Shown piece by piece: positions 25,401-37,900 of a stretch of DNA of 64,000 nucleotides. The notes beneath the pieces were generated by a model. That model saw only the letters and a list, made by a program, of their open reading frames with translations, had not been told where the DNA came from and searched no databases. The stretch lies in the NCBI RefSeq assembly GCF_002078875.1, contig NC_034411.1:5770917-5834916 (forward strand). Reading direction: 5' to 3'. Both the position numbers and the translations under genes were made by a program. The DNA is from Numida meleagris (taxonomy: Eukaryota > Chordata > Aves > Galliformes > Numididae). How positions within the stretch are numbered: the stretch's first letter is position 1; each line of letters opens with the position of its first letter.

Positions 25401-27174
25401 AGTTAAAGTTTCCATGGCCATAAGGAATATTCAACAGAAGTGTAGTGAATAGCTCGTTTAAATCCTGATGGCATCCTAAATATATGTGAGGGGAGAAGAC
25501 TGAGGAAGTACAATAAGCTAAATAGTACCCTTCTATGCCCAATGTAAAATTCTTAAAATCAATTAAAAAACATTTATAAGAATTTTTCCCGTATCAGAAT
25601 TGAAAGTCTATACTGAAACTTGTCAGGAAGCAAGCTACAGATTCATCCAAGGAATAATAATAGCATGCAGGAACTCTGCAGAAATAAAGAACTATGGTAA
25701 TTTAGCCCTCAAAGGAATAAGAAAGAGGGGAGAGGGAAGGAAGAAAAAAACCCAAAAACCTATAAAAAGAAAACATTTACCAATAGTTATATATCCTTTG
25801 TACTGAGGGACAATTTTCCGAGGCAAACTCGCACTAATGATACATTTATGTTTGCAAATTGTTCTGGAGACCATTGTCCCTTTAAAGAGAGATCCCATTC
25901 CGGGCATTTTCTTCCACATTAGTACATCTTGTGCAAATGAAGAAATCTTTACTTCTTTTAGTGGAACCTGGGGAGTCTGTTTTGTAATCAGAACAAACGC
26001 AAGAGGGAATCCTTAATGCTCACCACACCAGTTGTTCCATATGGTGCTTTTTCTGTTACCAAAATACCTTTTATTCTGAGCATTAGGAAGAGGCTGAGCT
26101 ATCTGCTGAGCAGTGCTGGGGATAGAGACACCCCAAAGGCAAAGTCATGTATGGTTGTACCAGAGCCTGGAGCGCAGTGCTTGTGTGGTAGGTTTCTGAA
26201 TAGAACTTTAGGTGGGTTAATTGGTACTTTCTGATTGACTTACCTCAATGCCAGACAACAGTGATAAAGCCACTTTTCTCACAAGGGTACTATAATGACT
26301 AATGCTTTCTGAAGTGTTTAGATATGAGAAAGGTGAGGAGTGTAGCAAAGAAAATAGGTGCTCGCTGGTTTGAAATGCATTGTGTGCAGTCCGTGCTTAT
26401 TTAGCTGTGGTAAATGAGCTGTAGCATATTATAGAGAAGACCTGAAACTAGATCTTTTTCGTTATTAAAGTTATGTGTTTCTGGCTTTTCCCCCTAACCT
26501 TCTCATATGCTGTTGTTATGGCAACAGTGTTTCTATCTATATTCTAAGAGATTCATATAAACTACTACCCTCTTCTTGCACTTTCACCTGTTTTGGCAGT
26601 CTCAAGATACTTAAATGCGTATGTTCTTGAGTTGTTTTTTTTCAACCAGACAGGATTTCATCATAGATTTTGGGCAGAACTCTCCCTCTTTCCCTACTCA
26701 AAGGGTGCTTTGACAAGATTATCATTTCTGTGAAGTGTTGTTTTTTTTTAACATAACTTACAAATTGGAATTTTGTATTTCCTCTTCAATGTCCTAGGGC
26801 TGGACAAACAGGCCTTCACAGAAACTTTTAGTTACCATGGATGGGTGAAACCAGTATTGAATTCACACATAACTTACTGCAAAGGAATGTATTTCATTTT
26901 GCTTCTGCATACACAGTTTGAGCTCCTGCATTCCTCTAATGAGAGCTTTTGAAGGGAGGAGGTGTCTTGTATCACATGCAGGTATCTGTGTTACCTGCTG
27001 ACCCCTCACAATAAACAATAACAGCAAAGTAGCACTGCGACATAATAATGAAGTAGGCATGAGGATTCCTGAAATAACATGTGGCGCTAAAGTGTTACTG
27101 GGTCTCCTAAGCAAAGGGAAAGGAGATGTGTGATATTACACACTTCCAGATGGGAGACTATGGGAAAGACAGCT
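22446..27174. other. Unique sequence without a recognised gene
   Basis: About 4.7 kb, AT-rich. A consensus-like splice acceptor (TTTTTCCTTACAG) ends at 22860, but no good exon follows. The stretch 23200-23360 contains a TTTACGATAA word and several CpGs and could be regulatory. A 121-codon frame at 24006-24371 has no recognisable domain and overlaps open frames on the other strand. Confidence 0.55.
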
Positions 27175-27856
27175 TCATAGAATCATAGAATCATTTGAGT
27201 TGGAAGGGGCCTGTAAAGGCCATCTAGTCCAACTCCCCTGCAATGAACAGGGACACATACAGCTAGATTAGGTTGCTCAGACCCCCATCCAGCCTGACCT
27301 TGAATGTCTCCAAGGATTGGGCACCTACCACTTATCTGGGCAACCTGTTCCTGTGCCTCACCACCCTTATTGTAAAAAAACTTCTTCCTTATAACCAATC
27401 TAAATCTCCCCCCTGTCAGTGTGAAACCATTTCCTCTTGTCTCGTCATAATAGACCCTGCTAAAAGGTCTATTCTTTCTCATAGCCCTTCTTTAGATACT
27501 AAAGGGCCACTATCAGGTCTCATGGAGCCTTCTGTTCTCTGGGCAGAACAGCCCCAGCTCTCAGCCTGTCCTCACAGAGAGGTGTTCCATCCCTGGGACC
27601 ATTTTTGTGTCCCTCCTCTGGACACACTCCAACAGGTCCATGTCTCTCCTGTATTGAGCACTCCACATTGGGACGCAGTGCTCCAGGTGTGGTCTCACAG
27701 GACAGAGCAGAGGGGTAGGATTCCCTCCCTCACCCTGCTGGCTGTGCTGCTTTGGATGCAGCCCAAGATACAGCTGGCTGTCTGGGCTGCAAGGGCACAT
27801 TGTTAGCTCATGTCCACCTGCCATCCACCAATACCTGCAAGTACTTTTTGGCAGGG
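27175..27856 (-). pseudogene. CR1 LINE, 3' half (minus strand), interrupted by an LTR
   Basis: The 3' half of a minus-strand CR1. At the left end are the terminal octamers (CATAGAATCATAGAATCAT on the plus strand) and the conserved tail GAGTTGGAAGGGGCC. It then runs upstream on the minus strand through the C-terminal RT and connection blocks (RPHLEHC at about 27640-27700, ERVQRR-like LECVQRRDTK, and GNGFTLTGGRFRLV at about 27400-27440). The frame is broken repeatedly. The element stops abruptly at 27856, where a 343-bp LTR is inserted, and resumes at 28200. Confidence 0.93.
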
Positions 27857-27931
27857 TGTATGGGAACTGCTGAATCACGGCCTGAACCACTGATTGAGCA
27901 CCTGGAGGAAGGACCCCGTCAGCCCTGGGAG

Positions 27932-27956
27932 CACAGGTGAAGGCAATTCACCTGTG
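27932..27956. promoter_or_regulatory. Palindromic double E-box in the LTR
   Basis: Arms CACAGGTGAA (27932-27941) and TTCACCTGTG (27947-27956) are perfectly complementary around a 5-base loop. Each arm carries CAGGTG/CACCTG, the E-box variant bound by E-proteins and ZEB/Snail factors. It lies upstream of the presumed LTR TATA region. The binding role is inferred from the motif alone. Confidence 0.5.
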
Positions 27957-27964
27957 TGACTGGA

Positions 27965-27990
27965 AGGGGGTGGAGCCAGGCTCCGCCCCT
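27965..27990. promoter_or_regulatory. GC-rich inverted repeat in the LTR promoter region
   Basis: GGAGCC (27972-27977), a single A, then GGCTCC (27979-27984). Imperfect pairing extends outwards between GGGGG and CCCCT. The right arm is a GC-box-like CTCCGCCCC. It sits about 20 bases before the TATA-like CATTTAAGGG, where LTR promoters carry Sp1-type sites. Confidence 0.5.
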
Positions 27991-28199
27991 CTTAGGCCTC
28001 ATTTAAGGGCTGACTGCCTCTGAGGAAGGATCTCTTTCTGGAGATTCCTCCTTGGTGGAAGCTTTTCCTTGTGAACCCTAAATCTTCTGATACAGGTGAG
28101 CCATCTTCTTTACTTCCTTTATAGCACCTTGCTATTGTGTTGGTCCTTCCACCTCTTTTGTAACACCTTTTCCACTGTGTTATCTTTCCAATTGCTACA

Positions 28200-28870
28200 C
28201 AGTGCTATGCTGTGCTCTACCCTCACATCTCCCAGCTTGCACTGATAGTGGGAGCTGCTGTGACCCAGGTGCAAGACCTTGCACTTAGATTTATTGAACC
28301 CCCATGAGGTTCAGTACCTCATTGGGCCCACTGCTCAGCCTGTCTAGGTCTCTCTAGACGGCATCCTGTCCCTCAAGCACGTTGATCGCACCACACAGCT
28401 TCTTGGTGTTATCCGCACACTGCTGAGGGTGCCCTCAATCCCACTGTTGATGTCGCTGATGAAGGTGTTGAAGAGCACTGGTCCTAGTACTGTCCCCTGA
28501 GGGTCTCCTCTTATCGCTGATCTCCATATGGACATTGAGCCATCAACTCTGGGTACGATCTCGCAACCAGTTCCTCATCCGTCACAGTCCACCCATCAAA
28601 TCCATATCTTTCCAATCTGGAGGGGAGGATGTTGTGGGGTACTGTGTCAAAGGCCTTACTGAAGTCCAAATAAATGACATCAGCGGCTCTTTCCTTGCCC
28701 ACTGACACAGTTATGCTATCATAAAAAGCCACAAGGTTGGTCAGGCAGGACCTGCCTGTGGTGAATCCATGCTGGTTATCCCACCTCACCTCCCATTCTT
28801 CTATATGCCTTAGCATAACTTCCCGGAGGATCTGCTTTGCGATCTTCCATGATCCTCAGCCTTGTCCTTG
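28200..28870 (-). pseudogene. CR1 LINE, 5' half (minus strand) with RT motif A
   Basis: Upstream half of the CR1 split by the LTR. Reading the minus strand from about 28816, it carries the [13 protein letters not shown] block, then [13 protein letters not shown] (RT motif A, about 28637-28666), then [10 protein letters not shown]. In another frame, near 28344-28535, it carries [20 protein letters not shown] (the motif B region). The catalytic box is destroyed: one base is deleted just before it, and the second aspartate codon GAC reads AAC (around 28408-28416). It is truncated near 28870 without an identifiable 5' UTR. With the 3' half it makes about 1.35 kb of CR1, the longest copy in the window. 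Inactive. Confidence 0.92.
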
Positions 28871-31800
28871 AATTGCTCTTGTGAATCCTATCCACTGCAT
28901 GTCCCTGATGAATGAAAGGTATAATTATTCAGAGGGGGAGAGTGATTTTTTTTTTTTTCTTCCGGAGTGGTATTGTTGAAGTGTTCAGTAGATCCAGTTA
29001 CTTTCCCTTCTTATGTTTTGAATCTTCTTTTTTATTGCCATGAACACAGCAGCAACTTTATTTCCGTCTTGTAAAAATGGCTAGAAAGCACCTCATGAAG
29101 AAACATGAAATAAACCATTATCAAAACTTGACAAATCTTTGTAACACTTCCTATTAAGCTGGGCTTTTGTAACTTGCTTCTTATATTTGTTTGGAGAATG
29201 TTTCTCAAGGTGGGTTTCCTTGTAACAAAGATGTGACAGCTCTAGTGGGCTCTGACTGTAAATATCAATATTTTTATTAGTTAATTGTTTACTACAATAG
29301 ATCTTGGGCCGTATTTACTTGTATAATATGAAAAGTAGAAACTACATCCTGATGTTTGATAATACACAGATTTTTATGATGTTAATCTTAATGTAAATCT
29401 TAATGAAAGAGTAATCTTGGGCTACCTTCATTACACGTTTCTTGAAACAGTTTGAAATCGTAGTTCTGGGCAAGTTGAGGAGTTCATTAATCTGTTGGGG
29501 TTTGTAACATTGCAACATGTAGGAAAGCTTCAAAGAAGAAATCTGCTTCTTTGTTGCTTTTAAGCTATATCTCTATAGGGTAGAAGTTTGATTTGCTACC
29601 AGTGAGTAGTTAGATGAAAACAGGCAGTACTTGGGCCCCTACCTCCATTCTGTTTGTTATTTGTGGAGTTTGTTGAGGTCTAGATTTAGCATGATCTTAT
29701 GGACCAAATGCCCATGCTAAACAGGCTTCAAAGCTGATCAAAGGATCAGTCTCCTCTGCAGCAATGAGGCTGGGGAATTAATTTGCTGAACATGTTTAGA
29801 GGTGTTGCTGTTTGGTAGGCCTGAAATGGGAGCAGCGGTATTAAAAGCAAAATTTGATGTAAATGTTCTCAGCCTGTATTTATAAAGCTTCTGTTGGAAC
29901 CATCTGAGGAGAGGTGATCAGCATGTATGGATAATTGCTGGGGGGCAGATGAGGAGGTGCCTGATCTTGACAATGTTTCTAATTCTCCATGTGTTCTTTC
30001 TGAGGTATTTGCACTTATATGCTTGCGTGGCAAGCTGTTTACCTGATGGATTACTGGATTGTTCCTTTCCCTCTTTGTCCCCTACCTATTTTCCTCCACC
30101 AAGGCATCTCCTACTTTATTCTGCAACTGTGAACTCTGTGCTTTGTTCTCCGTCACATACAAGTAAAAAGTTCTCATCGAGTTGCTCCCAAGTACCTTAA
30201 ACATACAGATGGGAAAGATGAAAAGGTGAAGGAGGGAAGGTAGGAGTCCTTTTTTTCTTTTTTCAATCGTCATTGGTCTGCCTCCTAGCTGTACAGTAAT
30301 GCCACCAGGAAAATTCCATCTCCATACAATGATGCCCTTTGTGAACAGATATGAAGAAGCTATGACTGAGTATCCAGCACTTTCTGCCCAGTCTGCACAT
30401 CTTTTTAACTAACTCTTACGAGTTTTTTGTGGGTTAAGCCAAGCCTTGTTTCTATAAAAGTGAGTATGAAGATCAGAACTTTTTTTTCTTAATGGTCTCT
30501 TTACTAGTTTCTCAGTGACTTCAGAAAATCTTTGTACTGTACAATAAGCAATTTCCAAAAAAGAACTAGGGCTTTTTTTAACCAATTAAAACAGTTCTGT
30601 CATTAGCGTTGACATTCAATAGCTAACCCAGTTGGTTTGCATTGCAAATTAAATTAATTTTCCATGGATGGGCTATAAATGTATAACAAGCTATATTATT
30701 CATATGTAAATATTCTTTTGATTAAATCCATCTTCATTTGCTAATGCCCTAAAATGCTTTGATGTTTATTCTTCTGAAAGGTTATAGACCAGGATTTCAG
30801 TCATGCTCCATTTTTTTCAGTGGTTTGTGTCTGCTTCTACAACTCTTTTATTTTTCACTCATTAAAATGACTACCAAAACACTTCCTGTAACTAACTAGG
30901 AAAAGTGTTTCCCTGTATGTCAGAGTTCATCGTTTATTTGATCAAGAATGCTGTTTTGGTGGGTTTTTGAATTAATTGGAATGCTTTTTCAAAAGTTTTT
31001 TTTTCTAGGTGAAAACTGTGATGAAGGTACTTCTGAGTTCTGGAAAGAGAGCTCTTTCACATTCTTACATGTTGCTCCCAAGCCTCTCATTAGTGTGCTG
31101 CCGGTTTTATAGCCTGAAGATAGCCTCCTCCCAAAAGGAAACTGTGGGAATTCTGTTCGGAACTATGGTGCTTGTTTTATAGCTAGTAATTATACAGATA
31201 AACTTTAATGGTAAGCAGTACGGATGACTTATGGGCTAATTGCCATCAGTTCTTAAAAAGCATTTTAATTTTCTATTGCCTTCAGGACCTACTCTTTAAA
31301 AATTGGCCTGAGGAACGCAAATGCTCATGAATGTATTTTTTGACACTGCAACATTCTTGTATGCAATGCCACCTATGTCTTGTTGTGCTAGGAATAGGAG
31401 GACTGCACAAATCAGTTTTTACTATCAGCATCTATTGCTATCTGACCCTGTGTGGTTCACCTCACATCTAGTGCTAATGTGCTACAGGCAGCTACGTATC
31501 ACAGCTATCCATGGCTGAAGGATGTGCATGCTCTTGTGCAAAAGACCACCAGAAGGCATAAAGGCTAAGAATATAATTCTTATGATCTCAGGAGAAACTC
31601 ATCCTGATTTACATCCATGTAATGAAGAAAAAACTCAGACTCTGAATGTCTTAGGAGACATTATCCAATTAGAGAAAAGGTCGAGTTTGCACATTTGCTG
31701 TCTATAACAGTATATCTCTTCCTCAGTTTCTGTTGGTCAGACTTGTGTGTGAAATGCAAATGAGTGTGTGGAGGAGTGAAAGAGAATGTCATTTCTTGAG

Positions 31801-33048
31801 GAAATTTGAGCAGGAATAGAAAACTTCCTCAGAAAAAATATTTGGAGCAAAATACTCTATTAGTCACTTAGACCTGTTATTGCTTTTCCAGCTGCCTTTC
31901 TCTTTTACTTACATCTCCCAAGCTTGTACATATTTGTTAAAGGGATAACATTAGGCTATCAGTAATGTCCTGTTGAATAGACATTTAATTATAATTAATC
32001 CATGTTTCCAAAAGAGGAAGTAATGTATGCACCATCTTCCTGTCTGAGATGATCATAACCATGCAGTAATGGATGTATTGCCATTAAGAGATAGTTACAT
32101 CTGATGGCTTATCCTGTGAAGGCACAGGGAACACACTAGAAATTATTAGCTCTTGAAGTCCTCTTACAGAGAAACAGAACAATTTTCATATCCTGAACAA
32201 TCAAGTACTCCATCATACTCCTTTCCAGCTCAAGCACTTCACAGGGAAAGATATTAAGAAACAGAGTGTTGAGCCCTAGTTGCACCCATTAGCATCTTTC
32301 TAAAAAAAAAAAATCTGTATTGTGATTGATGTTGGTACAATTTGTACAGATTTGTAGAAAAACATACTGTGTTTTCTAGTTTAAGAGACTGGGGAGAGTA
32401 ATAAAATAAATAAAACTAGATTTTCTTCAGCAGTGTAATTGAGGAGCTGTGAGGGAGACTCCTGAGAGAAAAGGTACAAAGCTAACAGGGTGCCCCCTCT
32501 GCTACTAGCACTACCCAGTGTCTATATGATTGCAGCCATGTGGTAGAAAGAACTCCTCTTTTTTTTATTTTGTTGCACTACCTCTTCCAACTGTCTCACT
32601 GGCTGCAGCAAGTCTGTGGGGAGTCCTGAGTAAGGTGAGCCCTGCATATATGCAGGACTGTAATCTGACCAGGGAGAAAAATCTGGCATATAATTAGGAA
32701 TAGCTAAGTGCAAGTCTGAAGAGAAGTTTCTTGCTAGTAAGACTCATGTATGGCCTGGACAATGCTGGGAAACAGCTTGAATTTAGGTACTGGTTGAGCA
32801 CGGATAGATAGTCAAGACTATAACATTGGAAGGGGCCTTCTTTCTGGGTAGCTATGGTCCATTAAAGGAGTTTCTTGCTTTATTATTTAAATTATCATGT
32901 AAGGATCAAGGTGTGAAGTAGGACTAGAGAAAGTGCTCTGGCTGAAGGTGTATATTGGTTTGGGAACGTGTACTCAGTACAGTGCATTGCCTCAGAAATG
33001 ACCCTAGCCTAGATTTAGTCCTGCTATGTTCCCATGACTCAATGATAC

Positions 33049-33072
33049 CATAAACCAGTACATAAACCAGTA
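33049..33072 (+). repeat. Exact 12-bp tandem duplication
   Basis: CATAAACCAGTA occurs twice in direct succession (33049-33060 and 33061-33072) without mismatch. Probably a slippage event; no function is suggested. Confidence 0.85.
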
Positions 33073-33290
33073 TGCTATCCAGGTGCAAACTAGTGCTACG
33101 CTGACATGGTCATTCCATTTCTTAGGGTCCTATGAGCTGTGGTTTTGCTTTGGTGTTGGTGTTAAAGAGAGTTCTTAGCATCTGGAGTGCACCACTAGGA
33201 GCAATAGAATGTTCCTATTGATGGCCTTCTTCCTTTTTCTGAGATCTACTTGAGTTCATGTTTCTGTCTGATAACATTTTTACTCCGTTG

Positions 33291-33517
33291 CCTTTTCTTC
33301 ATTGTTCTGCAGCTCTGTGTTACATTCAAATTGCTATACATGATCCTTTTGCTTATGTTAGATACTATTTATTTGTTTTACTTGTTACTCCTAAAACCAG
33401 TTTTGTTCAGGTTCGCGCTTCTTTCACTGGCCATTGGAGAGTTGTTTATTATTATGGAGTCTCCGGTGACAAGACTGTGCCCCGTTTTTTTTATCCTCTC
33501 ATGGCTGTATATCTACA
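33291..33517 (+). repeat. Unclassified dispersed repeat, copy B
   Basis: Partner of the segment at 13931-14165, same strand, with a 23-base identical core at 33388-33410 and similar blocks on both sides. This copy has extra bases relative to copy A between the GTG of TCTCCGGTG and the CTCATGGCTGTAT block. No target duplication, poly-A or coding content was recognised, so the class remains unknown. Confidence 0.6.
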
Positions 33518-34913
33518 CTACATCCTCTGCTGATGCTTCTTTGATGGCATACCAGGCTGTGTTTCTCTGTGCTGCACTGGCATGTCTGAGTCATAAAACT
33601 ATGGGGGTATCATATGGAGAGAAAACAAATTAGCCATAGACACCTATTCAGTTAAGAAACTTTGTGCTACAGCTACGTAAAACTGGAACTAAACTGCAGT
33701 CAAGATGAAATAATTTCAGCCTGGTTAGTCTCAGTCCTGGGGGCCCTGTGAACGCAGTACGAAGCTTATAGCATATTACTTCAACAGCAAAATCATATCA
33801 CAGGACTAAATTGCTGGATACTGCTGTCATGAACGTATCCTGCACAAGTCAAACAGGTAAGGTGTAAAGTTTTCTTGCACAGAGATCTCTCTAGTTGTGA
33901 GAAGACCAGATTTTTTTTTAGTTCTTGTTTGTGATGACTGGCTATGCAAAACTAGGACAATTGTTCAAAAATATTTTGAGTAACGTATGTTCTTAGAAAT
34001 GAAAGCACTTATGAGAGGGTAACTTTTAGTATTTCCACAGTGATTCTATAACATAGTAGTTAAAATCTGTAAAACATTAATTTCCACTGTGGTGTCATTG
34101 TTGATGATTACTCATCTGATCACCAGGGGTTCTTGAAACAGGTATGTTCCTAAGAAAAATAATTCATTAAAGAGCTGAGAGCACTGTAAGAAACAGACTC
34201 AGCAAGTGCTCATCCAGTATGTAGAGTCTGGGGAGTTGTAGGCATCTGACAACAGGGGGTGTTGTGCGTAGGTGTGGCAGTGTGTGTCTGGGCAGGTGGC
34301 TTGGGAGCTTCTTGCTTTCGTACCGGCCTCCTTCATTTGCTGCTGGGTCTCTTCTGAGAAGACATATACAGTGAAAAATGTGAGCAAAATTTTAGTTGTT
34401 CTCTTGCTTAGACCACTGAAATAGCAAAGAGCTGGGAATGTGATTTGCAAGTATAATGATAGGCAGTTGCAGCAACTGATGCATCCTGTCCTTTACGGCT
34501 CTGGGGTTAAACTCTTAAGAAGACACCAGAAAAGGCACAGCAGTACCTTAGTGGAACAATACTTGGCTGACAACCTTAAGACAGGCTCCTTTCAGTATCT
34601 TCTCCCTTTTTACCTGATTTCTCTTGTGTCTTCTGTAGAAGTGAAGAGAATTTTCAAATAACCCTTTCCAAAAGCAGTCTGGGGAAAGGTTTACAGGGCT
34701 AGCTTTTCTGCAGTGCTTTCTCCTAGAACTGCTTCTCTTTCTGCTGGCTGCTGCTGCATGCTGTTGAAGGAAAATTCTAAAATTGGGCTCTTGTTTATAA
34801 ATGTCCAAAGCAAATGTTTCTAGATTTTTTTTTTAATCTGAGAAACATTAGAATTTGCTCCATAAATATCTAAAATAACATTATACAAGGGAAAGCATGA
34901 GGGTGTGGTGTTT

Positions 34914-34930
34914 AAAAAAAAAAAAAAAAA
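34914..34930 (+). repeat. Poly-A tract (17 A)
   Basis: Seventeen consecutive adenines following GGTGTTT. I looked upstream for a processed pseudogene or retroposon body and recognised none, so this is listed as a simple homopolymer. Confidence 0.85.
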
Positions 34931-37900
34931 CAGACTTCCTTAAAAGTTCCTCAATCATCTTTCCTCATGGGCTGGTCTACCTCCTGAAGCATTGAGCGCT
35001 ATAGCTACACTGAAAGTAGAAAGTTTCTTGATACACTATATTTAAGGAACATACCAAAAGGGACAGGGAAACCCAGGGTATGGAACAATGAAAGAAACTA
35101 TTGGCTTTGTTGAGGGGTTGCCATTTGGTTTGTCTGGGGCCAAAAAGAAGAGTTGGGAAAAAATTATCCTGTGTTGAGCAGCTGGTGGGTCACTCGTGTC
35201 AGAATGACATGGTTTTATTCTTTCTTATGCAATATTAAGTCTATATAAGCTATGTTAGAACGATACCAAGTTGCTGATGAGCAACTCTTGCAAGCTGTTT
35301 TGTTGCACGGGGAGTCTGAATGCTTCCTTGAGTCATTAATGAGCCTGTGTACTCTTATTAATGCATAATACTGAGACACAAGTGGAAAAAATTACCTCTG
35401 CTGTTGTGAGGCTTTCTAAAACTGTGCCGTAATGATCTGTGTAAGGAATTCCAGTGCTTTCTAAAGGGTTGTGTCTCTTCAGTTAGTCAGAAGATCTTTT
35501 TGTGTTTTGGAGGGAATTAAGCCGTGCTCTCGCTACTGGAGACCAGGGTAAGACCTACTGGGTCAGATGAATTGTCCACAAGTTTCTGCAGCTCTGCTTT
35601 GTATTTGCCAAAGGCAGGGGCTATGCGAAGTAGGTTAACGAGCTCTTTTCAGCGGAGAAATTCTCATCAGCTCTTGTTTCCTCATCTGCTTGCTGGGGCA
35701 GATGTAGGTGCCCTGCTCTCTATGCCTCCTCCACAACTCAATGATCATGATGATGTTGCGGAATAATTCCCACTGACTGGGTCAAAGTGAGTGTTGCAGA
35801 GGCATGAGAGGGGACTGTAAGTCTATATTCAGGCACCAGAATGATGCAGGACCCATTCTGGACTGGATCATGCTTGGAAAGTCCTCTGATGCCTTACACT
35901 AGCTGCCAGCTGTATGTGGGGCTGATGTGTTCTTCAAGGATGCCGGGGAAAACTCTATGACAGTTCTCAAATGGGGGTAAAGCTCTGGACAGAGTGTCTG
36001 AGCTGTCTTCTGGTGGAGCAGAGGAGAAAAGGTTGTCCTTTGGAATTAAAAAATGAAATTATTTTGAAAATCCAGGCAGGTAAGAGGTGTCTTTCAAAAG
36101 AAATGTGCTGCCATCTCTTTGTTAGCTATACCTGATTATATTTGTTCCTGCCGCTTCTGCTGTTGCCAGCCACTTGGTGAGGAAAAAGCTTCAAGAAGGA
36201 GGAGATTTCAAGGCAAATAGCGGAAGAGCCTATGGGGTCTTCAGTGCTTGAAAAATTGGCACAGAAACATTAGGAGCAAATCCTTGATGCCCATATATCA
36301 GCTGATCTGATGAATAGCTTTGAAGTGTAGAGCTGACCTGGGTTTTGGAGCCTACTAGATGGAAAACAGTCTTGAAGGGTTTTTTGGTAGTTTTACAGCT
36401 GAGTGTATGACAGAATACAGTCTGATGGTATCCTAAGTAATCTGTTCCCTGCAGCATTGTGTTTTTACTTTGTGTTGAGATTCTAGCTTGAATGACCTAG
36501 GAGGTGAAAGTGGCCATTCTTTCAAATAAGGGAAGATTCTGCTACTTCTGCCATTATATGCAGAACCTGAAATTGCCACTCTGATTGTTTAACAACTCTT
36601 ATGTGGCGAAGACTGTATTACAGACCATTCTGAGCAAGTTTCAACTTCTGGTAAGCCTATTTTCTGTAACAATTCTGCAATAACCATGTCAGAGAAAAAC
36701 TGAGGTTGCTGTTTTGTCCCAGTGTCACAGCAACCTAAATTTGTGGGAGCTCTCCCCTATAGTCCTGCCCAGCCTGGATAAGTGCTTTCCAGAACAGCAT
36801 GTAGGTCTTTACATATGTAACTCTTACTACAGGTTCTGAAGGCAAGTTCAAGTCTGACACACTTGCTGTTTTTTTTTTTGGTATTCATTTCTAACACAAA
36901 ATATAACTTCATCTTTCTCTTACTTAGGCTGTGTTGTGTCAGTATGATTAGGAAAACCTAGCAATATCTGCAACATCAGTGGTTAGGAAGATTTCTTACT
37001 TCTGTTTGGTGTACTACAGAGTTCCAGAAAATTAAATCCACTAGCTTATTCTCCCCCTACATCCCTGCCACCACTTCCAATAAGAGGAAACTTTAATTCC
37101 TGTTAGAGAAATGGGACAAGGAAGTATCGTAGACTAGAGAGACTATTTTTAGATAATTTTTTTGGCTAATTCAATACCTACAGTGACCAGTGATTTCATT
37201 TAGAAATAGAAGTGACTAGAACTCTAGACAATATTTCTAAATCTTTCACAGCACTTTAGAAATGTTGGGAGTGGGGAATGTCAGAAGCTGCCGTTTTATT
37301 TGCAAGAAATAGCCAGTATTGAACTTTGAATTTATGTAAGTGAATTTAAAGAACACTTTTAGTATCAAATACCCTTAAGAGGGCACTTGCTCACCAACAT
37401 ATTTGTTTTTAAATCCCGTTAATTACAATGGATGATGATCAAAACATTTTTCTGCTGCACCAGCTTAACATTTGACTGAAATGTGTTTGGGCCAGTTACG
37501 GTTACTGACCTCAATAGATGCAAAGCATGTAACAATATTGCATTAAGTAGGTTTAATTTGTATAATCATTCTGTCAATTTATAGGACTGTAATTTCCACC
37601 TGAAACAGCAAGTTCAAATCAGTTCCCCACCTTGTAAAAGAAACAGCTTTGCATTAGCTGGATTCTGGTTTGATTTGAATTTTTCTTGGGCTCTGCCTTT
37701 GCTTTTCTGCCGTAGTCATTAGCGTTAGTAAAATTCCATGCTTCATCCTCTGCAGTCAACTTATTTGAGTAAAACATCACACATGTGTAGGTGCAGTGGA
37801 AGACTCCAAAGAGTATATAACAGTGCTGATAACAAAATTAGGCCATCAAATGCTTATTTTTCCCAATGCAACCAAAAGGAAGTTATTATCTATTTACTTA

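Larger units (their letters stand above)
27857..28199 (+). mobile_element. Solo LTR of an endogenous retrovirus, nested in CR1
   Basis: A 343-bp block interrupts the CR1 exactly. It begins TGTA and ends TACA, the inverted TG...CA ends of a retroviral LTR. It is flanked by CAGGG on the left (27852-27856) and CAGTG on the right (28200-28204), a 5-bp target duplication with one mismatch. CR1 sequence on the two sides joins up if the block is removed. Plus-strand orientation is suggested by a GC-box-like CTCCGCCCC (27981-27989) followed by a TATA-like CATTTAAGGG and then a splice-donor-like ACAGGTGAG near 28094. No AATAAA signal was seen. No internal retroviral genes are present, so it is a solo LTR. 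A 5-bp duplication would fit several bird ERV groups; I do not assign a named family. Confidence 0.78.

Noticed and set aside
33250..33633. 127-codon hydrophobic frame resembling a membrane protein
   Set aside because: T-rich sequence gives Leu/Phe-rich peptides by composition, and it overlaps a dispersed repeat shared with 13931-14165.
34850..34930. Processed pseudogene ending in the A17 tract
   Set aside because: No coding or small-RNA sequence recognised upstream, no target duplication seen.
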